Shown here: one piece after another, positions 58,101 to 62,569 of the stretch
How positions within the stretch are numbered: position 1 is the stretch's first letter
Layout of the letters: each line of letters starts with the position of its first letter
Source: Pachypanchax playfairii
Lineage: Eukaryota > Chordata > Actinopteri > Cyprinodontiformes > Aplocheilidae
Direction: 5' to 3'
Length of the DNA: 64,000 nucleotides
Assembly: GCA_006937955.1 (NCBI GenBank)
Contig: SSNP01000050.1
Coordinates: 623,579-687,578, forward strand
Translations under genes and position numbers: made by a program
The notes under the pieces: model-generated
What the model saw: only the letters and a program-made list of their open reading frames with translations
Databases searched by the model: none
What the model was told of the DNA's origin: nothing

Positions 58101-58186
58101 TTCCTGAGCAGGAGCAGCTGAACGCGCTGGCCAAATATAAAAACCAGTACTCTAATTTATCAGAGCCTGAGCAGTTTGGGGTTGTG
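3718..58186 (+). CDS. diaph3: Diaphanous-related formin, DIAPH3/mDia2-like (partial, 20 exons, 3' end beyond window)
   Basis: The product is a Rho-GTPase effector that nucleates and elongates unbranched actin filaments in filopodia, the cell cortex and the cytokinetic ring, and stabilises microtubules (family knowledge). Twenty exons splice in frame to 2,316 nt, or 772 residues. Exons 3-13 (residues about 90-470) match the GTPase-binding and diaphanous-inhibitory region. Exons 14-15 are a charged coiled-coil segment rich in E, Q and A. Exon 16 holds FH1, with an 11-proline run at about residues 564-574. FH2 starts at MKRLNWSK (629-636) and runs to the window end. The segment LDRFASIRIPGSKKERP in exon 3 and the ending AELQAFRSQFGA are DIAPH3-like rather than DIAPH1- or DIAPH2-like, by comparison with human proteins from memory. 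Human DIAPH3 has about 1,190 residues, so roughly the last third (rest of FH2, DAD) is missing here. The start has a good Kozak context (A at -3, G at +4). Introns 11, 13 and 14 have non-canonical ends. Confidence 0.96.
3841..5100 (+). other. diaph3: diaph3 intron 1
   Basis: GT-AG intron of 1,260 nt. It contains a C9 tract near 4029 and a degenerate (TAA)n microsatellite at about 4165-4208. No other feature seen. Confidence 0.85.
5101..5133 (+). CDS. diaph3: diaph3 exon 2 (residues 42-52)
   Basis: A 33-nt microexon encodes NLAFRNITDDV between a T-rich tract ending in tttag and donor gtaaga. Joined to its neighbours it gives FNLAFRNITDDVLDRF, which aligns with the human DIAPH3 segment FHLNIRTLTDDMLDKF (recalled). 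Both junctions are phase 0, so skipping it would keep the frame. Confidence 0.9.
5134..5599 (+). other. diaph3: diaph3 intron 2
   Basis: GT-AG intron of 466 nt between the 33-nt microexon and exon 3. Nothing else recognised. Confidence 0.85.
5600..5782 (+). CDS. diaph3: diaph3 exon 3 (residues 53-113)
   Basis: Sixty-one codons open with LDRFASIRIPGSKKERP, the best paralogue discriminator in the gene because it is close to human DIAPH3. The end, KEILALFEKMM, begins the GTPase-binding region. The Ser/Thr-rich middle is variable in the family. Acceptor tctatag, donor gtacgt, phase 0 on both sides. Confidence 0.94.
5898..6002 (+). CDS. diaph3: diaph3 exon 4 (residues 114-148)
   Basis: The exon encodes EDMNLNEDKKTPLREKD..., a strongly conserved mDia segment at the start of the GTPase-binding domain, and ends in AASKT before donor gtgagt. 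Intron 3 upstream is only 115 nt. Phase 0 at both ends. Confidence 0.95.
6003..8073 (+). other. diaph3: diaph3 intron 4
   Basis: GT-AG intron of 2,071 nt. It has a poly-G run near 6115-6127 and T-runs near 6290-6304. Open frames inside lack family motifs and are probably chance. Confidence 0.85.
8074..8204 (+). CDS. diaph3: diaph3 exon 5 (residues 149-192)
   Basis: The exon encodes GSLRNSRQISPLEFLSEL... through LRVSLTSNPV, part of the GBD/DID region that contacts Rho-GTP and the C-terminal DAD (family knowledge). It ends with two nucleotides of a serine codon completed by exon 6. Donor gtacgt. Confidence 0.95.
11825..12557. repeat. Tandem 358-bp repeat units alternating with (CA)n microsatellites
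   Basis: Two nearly identical units (about 11846-12126 and 12203-12485) are each followed by a long (CA)n tract (12127-12200 and 12486-12550), with a third CA tract before the first unit. The landmark TTATCCTTATGGGGACC recurs at a 358-bp offset. Only a few substitutions separate the units, for example TTTTAGGAAC versus TTTTAGTAAC. Each unit ends with a hairpin TGGGGACC/GGTCCCCA (12039-12046 with 12054-12061 in the first). The unit resembles a widespread fish repeat associated with (CA)n, which I recognise but cannot name. Confidence 0.9.
14030..14236 (-). repeat. Degenerate tRNA-like SINE or related fish repeat remnant
   Basis: Read on the minus strand, 14236-14160 starts GGCTGTACGGTG and contains TTAGTACTCTCACTTCACAG then AGGTTGCAGGTTTGAAACTC. 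These correspond to A-box-like and B-box-like parts of the common fish repeat head (GGTTCGAA-type B box, here mutated). A short block on the plus strand near 13640-13660 (CTTCCTCCCACAGTCC) resembles another part of the same family. Old and non-functional as far as can be seen. Confidence 0.5.
14502..14576 (+). CDS. diaph3: diaph3 exon 6 (residues 192-217)
   Basis: The exon encodes WVQSFGHEGLGLLLDILEKL..., the classic diaphanous armadillo helix motif. The acceptor follows ttcttgtttag and the donor is gtaagt. The last two bases join the first base of exon 7 to form Gln217. Confidence 0.95.
14859..14928 (+). CDS. diaph3: diaph3 exon 7 (residues 217-240)
   Basis: Seventy nucleotides encode QDKIDKKNQHKVVQCLKAF and end MNNK at donor gtatta. 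KKNQHKV(V/I)QCLKA is a DID signature shared by mDia paralogues. Phase 0 at the 3' end. Confidence 0.94.
14929..16854 (+). other. diaph3: diaph3 intron 7
   Basis: GT-AG intron of 1,926 nt containing a (TATG)n microsatellite at about 16690-16739 and several T-runs (16266-16282, 16579-16594). No transposon recognised. Confidence 0.85.
16690..16739. repeat. (TATG)n microsatellite
   Basis: About twelve uninterrupted TATG copies lie 115 bp before exon 8. Length polymorphism is expected. Confidence 0.95.
16855..16991 (+). CDS. diaph3: diaph3 exon 8 (residues 241-286)
   Basis: The exon encodes YGLDRILGEEKSLALLARAI... with MMTDVVKLLSAICIVGEEN, conserved DID armadillo repeats. The acceptor follows tatgttgcag. 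The donor is gtatgt, splitting Thr286. Confidence 0.95.
17278..17383 (+). CDS. diaph3: diaph3 exon 9 (residues 286-321)
   Basis: The exon encodes LEKVLEAITTAGEWRAIERF through GLRDRSIQLQ, an armadillo segment of DID. Donor gtgagt, phase 0. The pattern of a short variable loop (GEWRA) followed by ERF matches the family. Confidence 0.94.
17433..17620. mobile_element. Degraded Tc1-like transposon end
   Basis: The segment starts ACGTAAAAAGTATTTGCCC and later contains AAAAAGTAAATACCCCCTAA followed by ACCCAGCAACTT. These match the recurring ends of a fish Tc1-like/MITE family that I recognise from memory (AAAGTATTTGCCC-type). No open transposase frame remains. The right boundary is uncertain. Confidence 0.55.
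18461..18530. mobile_element. Possible LINE/SINE 3'-tail fragment
   Basis: The string ATAATACATTTGATTTATAT, then GCACCTTTCGAAGTACTCAA and GGTCATCTTACAA, resembles the common vertebrate non-LTR tail (ATTTATATAGCGCCTTTC...CTCAAGGTCGCTTTACA). Short and diverged. Confidence 0.45.
19383..19493 (+). CDS. diaph3: diaph3 exon 10 (residues 322-358)
   Basis: Thirty-seven codons, VACMQLINALVTSPDELDFR then LHIRNEFMRCGLKEILP, nearly identical to human DIAPH3 from memory. Both junctions are phase 0, and the donor is gtaagc. Confidence 0.96.
19494..20057 (+). other. diaph3: diaph3 intron 10
   Basis: GT-AG intron of 564 nt with a (CA)n tract at about 19516-19552, 20 nt past the donor. Nothing else seen. 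Confidence 0.85.
20058..20176 (+). CDS. diaph3: diaph3 exon 11 (residues 359-398), ends at a U12 donor
   Basis: The exon encodes QLMTTRNEALDIQLRVFEEH... to EDIRSEL plus two bases of Asp398. No usable GT donor lies at the protein-defined end. The exon stops exactly before ATATCCTT, the minor-spliceosome 5' splice consensus. Reading through instead gives a stop codon shortly after. Confidence 0.93.
20177..20418 (+). other. diaph3: diaph3 intron 11: AT-AC U12-type (minor spliceosome) intron
   Basis: The 242-nt intron begins ATATCCTT (20177-20184), a perfect U12 5' splice consensus, and ends TTTGTAC (AC at 20417-20418). A branch-site match CCCTTGACT lies at 20402-20410, with the presumed branch A at 20408, 10 nt before the end, inside the usual U12 spacing. 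Only these ends restore the conserved peptide SELDDAGDVF. Minor introns are known in formin genes of this family as I recall, but I could not check that here. Confidence 0.93.
20419..20535 (+). CDS. diaph3: diaph3 exon 12 (residues 398-437)
   Basis: The exon begins right after a terminal AC and completes Asp398, giving SELDDAGDVFS where human DIAPH3 has AELDEAYDVYN (recalled). It continues to AEPYFLSILQHLVLIRND and ends in two bases of Arg437 before donor gtataa. Confidence 0.93.
20536..22499 (+). other. diaph3: diaph3 intron 12
   Basis: GT-AG intron of 1,964 nt. The block at about 20740-21170 looks more GC-rich than its surroundings and could be an unrecognised repeat. No gene or transposon end was identified. 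Confidence 0.85.
22500..22618 (+). CDS. diaph3: diaph3 exon 13 (residues 437-477), GC donor
   Basis: The exon encodes PQYFKIIDECVSQIVLHRSG and DPDFSYRKRLDVDFSHLL, a strongly conserved DID/dimerisation segment. The frame requires the exon to end at tttag before gcaagt, a GC 5' splice site. The single leftover G joins AG of exon 14 to make Glu477. Confidence 0.94.
22619..22725 (+). other. diaph3: diaph3 intron 13: GC-AG intron
   Basis: A 107-nt intron begins gcaagt directly after exon sequence tttag and ends ttttcag. The donor AG/GCAAGT is the strong form usual for GC-AG introns. Frame and conserved protein exclude a GT donor nearby. Confidence 0.9.
22726..22790 (+). CDS. diaph3: diaph3 exon 14 (residues 477-498), GC donor
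   Basis: A 65-nt exon encodes VCVEKARVDEYEQRALDLAQ and K, the start of the coiled coil. It is bordered by ttttcag on the left and cagaag/gcaagt on the right, so this exon too uses a GC donor. The nearest downstream GT would add 4 nt and break the frame. Confidence 0.92.
22791..23854 (+). other. diaph3: diaph3 intron 14: GC-AG intron
   Basis: A 1,064-nt intron begins gcaagt after cagaag and ends tttatag. It is the second consecutive GC donor in the gene. The AT-rich body has no recognised element. Confidence 0.9.
23855..23959 (+). CDS. diaph3: diaph3 exon 15 (residues 499-533), coiled coil
   Basis: The exon encodes FDEELLSRQEAQAQLMKCEE and then QIAELQAELQAFRSQ. Heptad-like spacing of L, I and A with E, Q and K supports the coiled coil that precedes FH1 in mDia proteins. 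Acceptor tttatag, donor gtatac, phase 0. Confidence 0.95.
23960..25668 (+). other. diaph3: diaph3 intron 15
   Basis: GT-AG intron of 1,709 nt before the FH1 exon. No repeat or gene recognised. A plus-strand frame running on from exon 15 is intron read-through. Confidence 0.85.
25669..25977 (+). CDS. diaph3: diaph3 exon 16 (residues 534-636), FH1 and start of FH2
   Basis: The longest exon (103 codons). FH1 binds profilin-actin and feeds FH2 (family knowledge). It contains PPP at 538-540, an 11-Pro run followed by LPG at about 564-577, APPPPG, PPPFG and a final PPPPPLGF. The exon ends KPETSMKRLNWSK, the beginning of FH2 (lasso region). The proline block is compact compared with mammalian mDia proteins. 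Donor gtgaga. Confidence 0.96.
25978..28166 (+). other. diaph3: diaph3 intron 16
   Basis: GT-AG intron of 2,189 nt. Short open frames lack motifs. The block at about 26950-27240 has balanced composition and could be an old repeat, but I cannot name it. Confidence 0.8.
28167..28281 (+). CDS. diaph3: diaph3 exon 17 (residues 637-675), FH2
   Basis: The exon encodes IRPQEMSESCFWVVADEGQY then AKPELLNRVALTFGSQRT, the FH2 lasso/linker. It ends in one base of Val675 at donor gtaaga. The next exon is 25.3 kb downstream, but the joined protein has the same spacing as human DIAPH3, so no exon appears to be missing. Confidence 0.94.
29459..29730 (+). mobile_element. Probable non-LTR (LINE) 3'-end remnant
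   Basis: The sequence includes AACCTTCTCAGTGGTGGGAC (R-T-F-S-V-V-G-P in one frame) and TATCTGCTGAAAACCTGTTT. It then has TAATGCACTTTGATGAACTC and ends in repeats of TTGATTTGA. This is the arrangement of the C-terminal reverse-transcriptase tail plus 3' UTR of L2/CR1-like fish LINEs (recalled). The frame is broken by several stops. Confidence 0.5.
30501..30700. repeat. Left inverted terminal repeat of Tc1 copy 1
   Basis: This 200-bp arm matches the reverse complement of 31903-32102 and ends at TATTTGGTCA. Arms of about 200 bp are typical of the IR/DR subgroup of fish Tc1 elements. Confidence 0.92.
30717..31739 (-). CDS. Tc1-family transposase, intact (340 aa)
   Basis: This enzyme cuts and re-inserts the element at TA sites in the nucleus. 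The 340 residues equal the usual Tc1/Sleeping Beauty length. A paired helix-turn-helix DNA-binding region spans about 1-110, with an AT-hook-like basic patch at RSGAPRK (57-63). The DD34E catalytic residues are Asp153 in WSDETKIELFG, Asp244 in HDNDPKHT and Glu279 in SPDLNPIENLW. The glycine-rich box VKHGGGNIMLWGCF is intact. No frameshift or internal stop is present. It differs from copy 2 at residues 7 (Arg versus Leu) and 212 (Gln versus Arg). Confidence 0.97.
   Translation of the reverse strand: MAKTKERSKDTRNKIVDLHQAGKTESAIGKQLGVKKSTVGAIIRKWKTYKTTDNLPRSGAPRKISPRGVKMITRTVSKNPRTTRRDLVNDLQRAGTKVTKATISNTLRRQGLKSCSARRVPLLKPGHVQARLRFAREHLDDPEEDWENIIWSDETKIELFGRNSTCRVWRGKNAELDPKNTIPTVKHGGGNIMLWGCFSARGPGRLIRVKEQMNGAMYRKILSENLLPSARALKMRRGWVFQHDNDPKHTARATKEWLRKKHFKVLEWPSQSPDLNPIENLWRELKVRVAQRQPQNITALEEICMEEWAKIPATVCENLVKTYRKRLTSVIANKGYITKY
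31903..32102. repeat. Right inverted terminal repeat of Tc1 copy 1
   Basis: The arm begins TGACCAAATACTTATTTT and ends TTTTTTGCCCCACTG. It has only isolated mismatches to the left arm, for example CTACC versus CCACC. Confidence 0.92.
32185..32312. mobile_element. Degraded 3' end of another Tc1-like element
   Basis: TTTTTTTTGACTGATACTAA, AACCTGTTTGATG, GTGACTAAAAAGTTCAAACA and GGGTCAAATACCTTTTCCCA then GTACTGTA follow the order of the tail of a fish Tc1-like family (tail ...GGTCAAATACTTTTTC...CTGTA, recalled). No coding remnant is visible. It sits just outside the TTAA element. Confidence 0.5.
33561..34172 (+). mobile_element. TTAA-flanked non-autonomous element, copy A
   Basis: The 612-bp unit is bounded by TTAA at both ends, with terminal inverted repeats AGAGGCCCTTCCAT and AGAGGCCATTTCAT. 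It carries no open transposase frame. It is homologous over its length to 37549-38109 in inverse orientation. Internal landmarks include GCATGCTGCTGGCTAAAAGC and GCCAATCAGAG. A piggyBac-type MITE is the simplest reading. Confidence 0.75.
37549..38109 (-). mobile_element. TTAA-flanked non-autonomous element, copy B (inverted)
   Basis: The 561-bp unit has the same TTAA edges and AGAGGCC ends as copy A but the opposite orientation. Shared landmarks on the plus strand include CTGATTGGCTAAC and TTTTAGCCAGCAGCATGCTA. It is about 50 bp shorter than copy A and diverged by substitutions and small indels. The two face each other across 3.4 kb. Confidence 0.75.
41589..42475. mobile_element. Palindrome-rich AACAC/AACTC repeat element (fold-back type)
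   Basis: The segment is densely packed with AACACT, AGTGTT, AACTCT and AGAGTT motifs in both orientations. These include a perfect 16-bp palindrome AACACTGATCAGTGTT (41755-41770). Weakly matching ends CTACAGGGTT (41589) and AACTTTGTAG (42466-42475) suggest inverted termini. A family built of such hexamers is common in fish genomes as I recall. There is no coding potential, and the boundaries are approximate. Confidence 0.6.
45179..45188. other. Assembly gap of 10 N in a poly-G tract
   Basis: Ten Ns are flanked on both sides by poly-G followed by TTGACGGGG. The repeated flank suggests two contig ends covering the same bases rather than a real duplication. Confidence 0.95.
45462..45479. repeat. 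Short (CA)n tract
   Basis: About nine CA units follow ATACACATATATA in intron 17. Confidence 0.8.
49057..49125. repeat. (TG)n microsatellite, about 34 units
   Basis: An uninterrupted 69-bp TG tract in intron 17, followed by a G-rich and purine-rich block with GGGGAG repeats (49240-49310). Potential Z-DNA-forming sequence; length polymorphism is likely. Confidence 0.95.
53619..53714 (+). CDS. diaph3: diaph3 exon 18 (residues 675-707), FH2
   Basis: The exon encodes KKEEEDLEDKKSIKKRIKEL then KVLDPKIAQNL. The acidic and basic linker followed by LDPK(I/T)AQNL is typical of mDia FH2 domains. The acceptor is tccttcag, and the donor gtaagt follows one base of Ser707. Confidence 0.95.
53715..56054 (+). 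other. diaph3: diaph3 intron 18
   Basis: GT-AG intron of 2,340 nt, with an A-run at 54847-54864 next to a (TC)n tract at about 54899-54918. No transposon was recognised. Confidence 0.85.
56055..56149 (+). CDS. diaph3: diaph3 exon 19 (residues 707-738), FH2 actin-binding segment
   Basis: The exon encodes SIFLGSFRMPYQEIRRMIVE and ends EPMIQ. The isoleucine of SIFLGSFR (residue 708 here) corresponds to the FH2 isoleucine needed for actin nucleation in mDia1/mDia2 (recalled). Acceptor cgtcttcag, donor gtaaga, phase 0. Confidence 0.96.
56150..58084 (+). other. diaph3: diaph3 intron 19
   Basis: GT-AG intron of 1,935 nt, AT-rich. Apart from a purine tract near 57697-57715 I see nothing in it. Confidence 0.85.
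58085..58186 (+). CDS. diaph3: diaph3 exon 20 (residues 739-772), FH2; last exon in window
   Basis: The exon encodes NLVKHLPEQEQLNALAKYKN then QYSNLSEPEQFGVV at donor gtgagt, phase 0. In the family the next exon should begin like MSNVKRLRPRL. I find nothing like it in 58187-64000, so it lies past the window end. Confidence 0.95.
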
Positions 58187-59171
58187 GTGAGTATAAACAC
58201 ACACACACAAACATGCACCCACATATGAACACTATCTACCTAAAGTTTCTATATCATGTCCAGGTACTTTAGAAGAGATGTTTTTCTTTCATTTACTATA
58301 AAGGTAAAACAGGCCATGACACCCCCCCAATGTATAGACTCATTGTTATTGTTGTTGAAAGACCTCTAATAATTTCCCCTTTTTCTGTCAACAAAGTGTT
58401 GTATGAATTGAATGCTTAAACAGAACATAATTACGCTTGCACAGGTTTAGAAAACACGTTTGTTACTTCATTAATTTTATGGTAATGCCAACTTGTTTTG
58501 CATTTGCATTTCTTTCTCAGTATCTTTTTGAAACACACACATTCAGTGAGACACCTACTGAGTGCTTTCATATGATTATCATATTCCAGAGCTTTTTAAA
58601 ATTCGATCTTTTTAAGGGTTAGGAACAAAGCCAGGACACCTGTGGATTAATTTATGCACATTAAAGAGCAGCACTTGCCACCTTATTACGTTTGCATCAT
58701 TTTCTTAAAGACATTCCAAAGACGGCTTATTCAGATTTATTTCTGAGTGGTGTGGGAGGTTTAATGTGTTATATGTTTCAAACAACTACGATACAATGAT
58801 CTACGTCTTTTTTTTTTCGTCATACTTCTCTGTGATCAGGAGGGATTGGACAGGATTAAAAGATGTTGTGTTTAGGGATGAAACAGCTACCAGTTTTAAT
58901 GGTTACCGTGATTAAACTTCACCCACAGCTAAGATTATCATAGTGAATTCATTTACTGTTAATACCATGTTTGCTTTTGTAGCCCAGGTGCAGGGACACG
59001 ATGGTGAGAGAGCATCAGGGATCTTTAGGCCTCTAGAGAGGACCAGATCTGTACTGCTGATATATTTTAGGTTGTTTTTAAGTGTTTAGGTGAAGCTTTT
59101 CTAAAACAGCCTGTTTTCTAAGACATATAGAAAGAAAGTCTATACATAGTATATATATATATACATATATA

Positions 59172-59371
59172 CAGTGGGGCAAAAAAGTATTTAGTCAGCC
59201 ACCAATTGTGTAAGTTCTCCCACTTAAAAAGATCAGAGAGGCCTGTAATTTTCATCATAGGTATACCTTAACTATGAGAGACAAAATGAGGAAAAAAAAT
59301 CCAGAAAATCACATTGTCTGATTTTTAAAGAATTTATTTGCAAATTATGGTGGAAAATAAGTATTTGGTCA
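59172..59371. repeat. Left inverted terminal repeat of Tc1 copy 2
   Basis: A 200-bp arm equivalent to 30501-30700, with one substitution (CCTTAAC instead of CCTCAAC). Confidence 0.92.
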
Positions 59372-59387
59372 ATAACAAAAGTTAATC

Positions 59388-60410
59388 TCAATACTTTGTT
59401 ATATAGCCTTTGTTGGCAATGACAGAGGTCAAACGTTTTCTGTAAGTCTTCACAAGGTTTTCACACACTGTTGCTGGTATTTTGGCCCATTCCTCCATGC
59501 AGATCTCCTCTAGAGCAGTGATGTTTTGGGGCTGACGCTGGGCAACACGGACTTTCAACTCCCTCCAGAGATTTTCTATGGGGTTGAGATCTGGAGACTG
59601 GCTAGGCCACTCCAGGACCTTGAAATGCTTCTTACGAAGCCACTCCTTTGTTGCCCGGGCGGTGTGTTTGGGATCATTGTCATGCTGAAAGACCCAGCCA
59701 CGTCTCATTTTCAATGCCCTTGCTGATGGAAGGAGGTTTTCACTCAAAATCTTACGATACATGGCCCCATTCATTCTTTCCTTTACACGGATCAGTCGTC
59801 CTGGTCCCCTTGCAGAAAAACAGCCCCAAAGCATGATGTTTCCACCCCCATGCTTTACAGTAGGTATGGTGTTCTTTGGATCCAACTCAGCATTCTTTCC
59901 CCTCCAAACACGACAAGTTGAGTTTCTACCAAAAAGTTCTATTTTGGTTTCATCTGACCATATGATGTTCTCCCAATCCTCTTCTGGATCATCCAAATGC
60001 TCTCTAGCAAACCGCAGACGGGCCTGGACGTGTCCTGGCTTCAGCAGGGGGACACGTCTGGCACTGCAGGATTTGAGTCCCTGGCGGCGTAGTGTGTTAC
60101 TGATGGTAGCCTTTGTTACTTTGGTCCCAGCTCTCTGCAGGTCATTCACTAGGTCCCTCCGTGTGGTTCTGGGATTTTTGCTCACCGTTCTTGTGATCAT
60201 TTTGACCCCACGGGGTGAGATCTTGCGTGGAGCCCCAGATCGAGGGAGATTATCAGTGGTCTTGTATGTCTTCCATTTTCTAATAATTGCTCCCACAGTT
60301 GATTTCTTCACACCAAGCTGCTTACCTATTGCAGATTCAGTCTTCCCAGCCTGGTGAAGGTCTACAATTTTGTTTCTGGTGTCCTTTGACAGCTCTTTGG
60401 TCTTGGCCAT
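59388..60410 (-). CDS. Tc1-family transposase, intact (340 aa), second copy
   Basis: A full-length frame with the same DD34E residues as copy 1 (Asp153, Asp244, Glu279), the same DNA-binding region and no stop or frameshift. It differs at two residues: Leu7 instead of Arg and Arg212 instead of Gln. With two intact enzymes and intact terminal repeats in one locus, the family is either still active or only recently silenced. Activity cannot be judged from sequence alone. Confidence 0.97.
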   Translation of the reverse strand: MAKTKELSKDTRNKIVDLHQAGKTESAIGKQLGVKKSTVGAIIRKWKTYKTTDNLPRSGAPRKISPRGVKMITRTVSKNPRTTRRDLVNDLQRAGTKVTKATISNTLRRQGLKSCSARRVPLLKPGHVQARLRFAREHLDDPEEDWENIIWSDETKIELFGRNSTCRVWRGKNAELDPKNTIPTVKHGGGNIMLWGCFSARGPGRLIRVKERMNGAMYRKILSENLLPSARALKMRRGWVFQHDNDPKHTARATKEWLRKKHFKVLEWPSQSPDLNPIENLWRELKVRVAQRQPQNITALEEICMEEWAKIPATVCENLVKTYRKRLTSVIANKGYITKY

Positions 60411-60573
60411 AGTGGAGTTTGGAGCGTGACTGTTTGAGGTTGTGGACAGGTGTCTTTTATACTGATAACGAGTTCACACAGGTGCCATTAATACAGGTAA
60501 CGAGTGGAGGACCGAGGAGCCTCTTAAAGAAGTTACAGGTCTGTGAAAGCCAGAAATCTTACTTGTTTGTAGG

Positions 60574-60773
60574 TGACCAAATACTTATTTTCCACCATAA
60601 TTTGCAAATAAATTCTTTAAAAATCAGACAATGAGATTTTCTGGATTTTTTTTCCTCATTTTGTCTCTCATAGTTGAGGTATACCTATGATGAAAATTAC
60701 AGGCCTCTCTGATCTTTTTAAGTGGGAGAACTTACACAATTGGTGGCTGACTAAATACTTTTTTGCCCCACTG
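60574..60773. repeat. Right inverted terminal repeat of Tc1 copy 2
   Basis: A 200-bp arm equivalent to 31903-32102, with two substitutions (TTCCACC and AATGAGA). It ends GCCCCACTG before TA. Confidence 0.92.
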
Positions 60774-60795
60774 TAAATAACTTTTTAGCTTGTAA

Positions 60796-61374
60796 CGCCG
60801 GGCTCACACTGCATCCGGATCCGGTCCGGTGCGGACCCCGCAGGTATTCCGTTAGATTAAAATCCCTTTTGAAGGCTCACAGTAGCTCCGTGCGGTGCGG
60901 GTCCGGTTACGGGGGCCGTACGGCACTACGGAAAGAATCCGCAAGGATCAATTTTTTCCGGACGCCGGAGTCACTCCGCGTCAAGTTTGATGAAATCTGA
61001 CGAACTATACAGGAAGTGTGGCTTGAATATCCGGTGTTTTTTCAAAATAAACGAGTGTACGAACAATTGTAACTTGACTCTTCTTTTTAGACAGCACTCG
61101 CGCTAATAGGAAATGTAAACATTACATCACACCCAGTGACACAGGGTCCTGAAAGCCTGCAGCACAACACATTTTCACACATTTGCTAAATAATGGACGT
61201 GTTCTCGTGTGAAGTCCCGACAAAACGATAACCCACGTGAACTTCTGTTCTCGCGGGTGACGTTTTACGCACCCAGCACCGGAGCTGGCCGCACTCCCTA
61301 TCTGGAGCAGATGTGAGTGGTAGCTTGCGGAAAAACCGCACCGAAGCCGTTCTGTAGGCAGTGTGAGCCCGGCG
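60796..61374. mobile_element. TAA-flanked MITE, PIF/Harbinger-like (579 bp)
   Basis: Perfect terminal inverted repeats CGCCGGGCTCACACTGC and GCAGTGTGAGCCCGGCG are bordered by TAA on both sides (60793-60795, 61375-61377). A 3-bp TAA/TTA duplication points to PIF/Harbinger, though the superfamily call rests on that alone. The interior is GC-richer than the surroundings and has clustered CCGGATCCGGTCCGG-type subterminal motifs. No coding frame. It begins 20 bp after the TA of Tc1 copy 2. Confidence 0.8.
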
Positions 61375-61836
61375 TAATGGTCCTAAAAAAGAGGCTCTTT
61401 AATCAGTTTATCTTTTGGTTTGCTTGTCAGATTTCATTTACTGTTGTAGCCGATTATAGGTGCACAAATGTCTGTTAGAACTTGTTGATTTAAGGAGTCT
61501 GAAGTCGCGTCTTTATCTTAACAGTGTCAAAAAATAAGCCTGGACTTCATATAGAATCCAAACACCTTCACAATAAGAGTCTGGGGCAGATGAACTGTGT
61601 GCCAGATGTCAGCGTTTCATCCTGCAGACTCATCAGACTCTGAATATTTATACATTTATCTCACAACAGATGCTGAACTCCATGTTCAAGTTTTCACACA
61701 GAGACTGAGGGATTTAACTGAGTAAAACAACTAATGATAAACAAATAATATTATTAAAACTGCTCTCTCTGAAATTATTTCAATATGTAAAAAGTATTTG
61801 TTGCATATTTTCAATTATTTTTAAAACACTGTTAAA

Positions 61837-61976
61837 TGGTGTGGACTTGTATAGCACATTTTTAAAAACAGGTGACTCCCAAAACACTTCACACTTCAGA
61901 TTGTCATTCACCCATTCACACGTTTGGTGGTGATAAACTACACACGTTGTAACCACAGCTGTCCTGAGACACACAA
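61837..61976. mobile_element. Non-LTR retrotransposon tail fragment, 5' part of an interrupted copy
   Basis: TGGTGTGGACTTGTATAGCA, AAACACTTCACACTTCAG, CATTCACCCATTCACACGTT and GTAACCACAGCTGTCCTGAG follow the order of a very common fish LINE/SINE tail (TATAGCGCTTT...CATTCACCCATTCACAC...CAGCTGCCCTG, recalled). The copy stops at the MITE and appears to resume at 62570 with ATGACAGAGGTGAGGCT. Confidence 0.6.
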
Positions 61977-61978
61977 TA

Positions 61979-62567
61979 GCTACGTTTACATGGGCACATT
62001 TAATCGGAATAAACGCCCAATCGGATAAAAAAGACGTCATGTAAACATGTCAATCAGAATGTTTTGATCCGATGCAGCCTGATCCGAAAGAAATTTACTT
62101 CCGATTGAGAGGGGTGGTTTTGTCCGATCTTCATTCGGATAGACGTGCATGTACACACCCATTCGGAAAGAAAGGGTGAAAAGAGCCCACTGCGCATGCG
62201 TACAACTTCAGCGTGACGTCTTTCCGCTTTCGCAGACCCAAGTAGAAAACAGCCTCTAGCTTGGTTAATGCGACCAGTAAAAACCCAAACATAAAGGTAA
62301 TCACCTGCAGAAGGTCCATATTGGCACACGATGGGGCGGGAAAGACGTGCAGAAAGGACGGAGTTTGTTTACTTTTTTTTCTTCCCCCGGAAAGACAACT
62401 CGCTGTGCGCATGCTCAACTCATTTAACCTGATTGAGTGCTTGGTGCATGTGTACTCATGGCATGATCAGATCATTTCAGTTAGTGTCCATGTAAACAGG
62501 GATTTGGGAATTCCGATCGACCAAGATTTTAATCAGATTGGGGAAATTTGGCGCATGTAAACGTAGC
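61979..62567. mobile_element. TA-flanked MITE with GCTACGTTTACATG ends (589 bp)
   Basis: The ends GCTACGTTTACATG and CATGTAAACGTAGC are perfect inverted repeats bordered by TA. Further internal inverted copies of TCGGAT/ATCCGA and ATGTAAAC are visible near both ends. No transposase frame. Teleost repeats with ACGTTTACATG termini are common (recalled), but I leave the superfamily open because TA could also belong to a longer duplication. Confidence 0.75.
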
Positions 62568-62569
62568 TA

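Larger units (their letters stand above)
59172..60773 (-). mobile_element. Tc1-like DNA transposon, copy 2 (complete, 1,602 bp)
   Basis: Same length, same ends and same orientation as copy 1, flanked by TA (59170-59171, 60774-60775) within a (TA)-rich target, TATATATATATACATATATA. By direct comparison I count 8 substitutions and no indels between the copies, about 99.5% identity. It lies in intron 20. Confidence 0.97.

Noticed and set aside
62131..62560. Overlapping frames on both strands near the end of the window
   Set aside because: They lie within the TA-flanked MITE, which has no transposase motifs.
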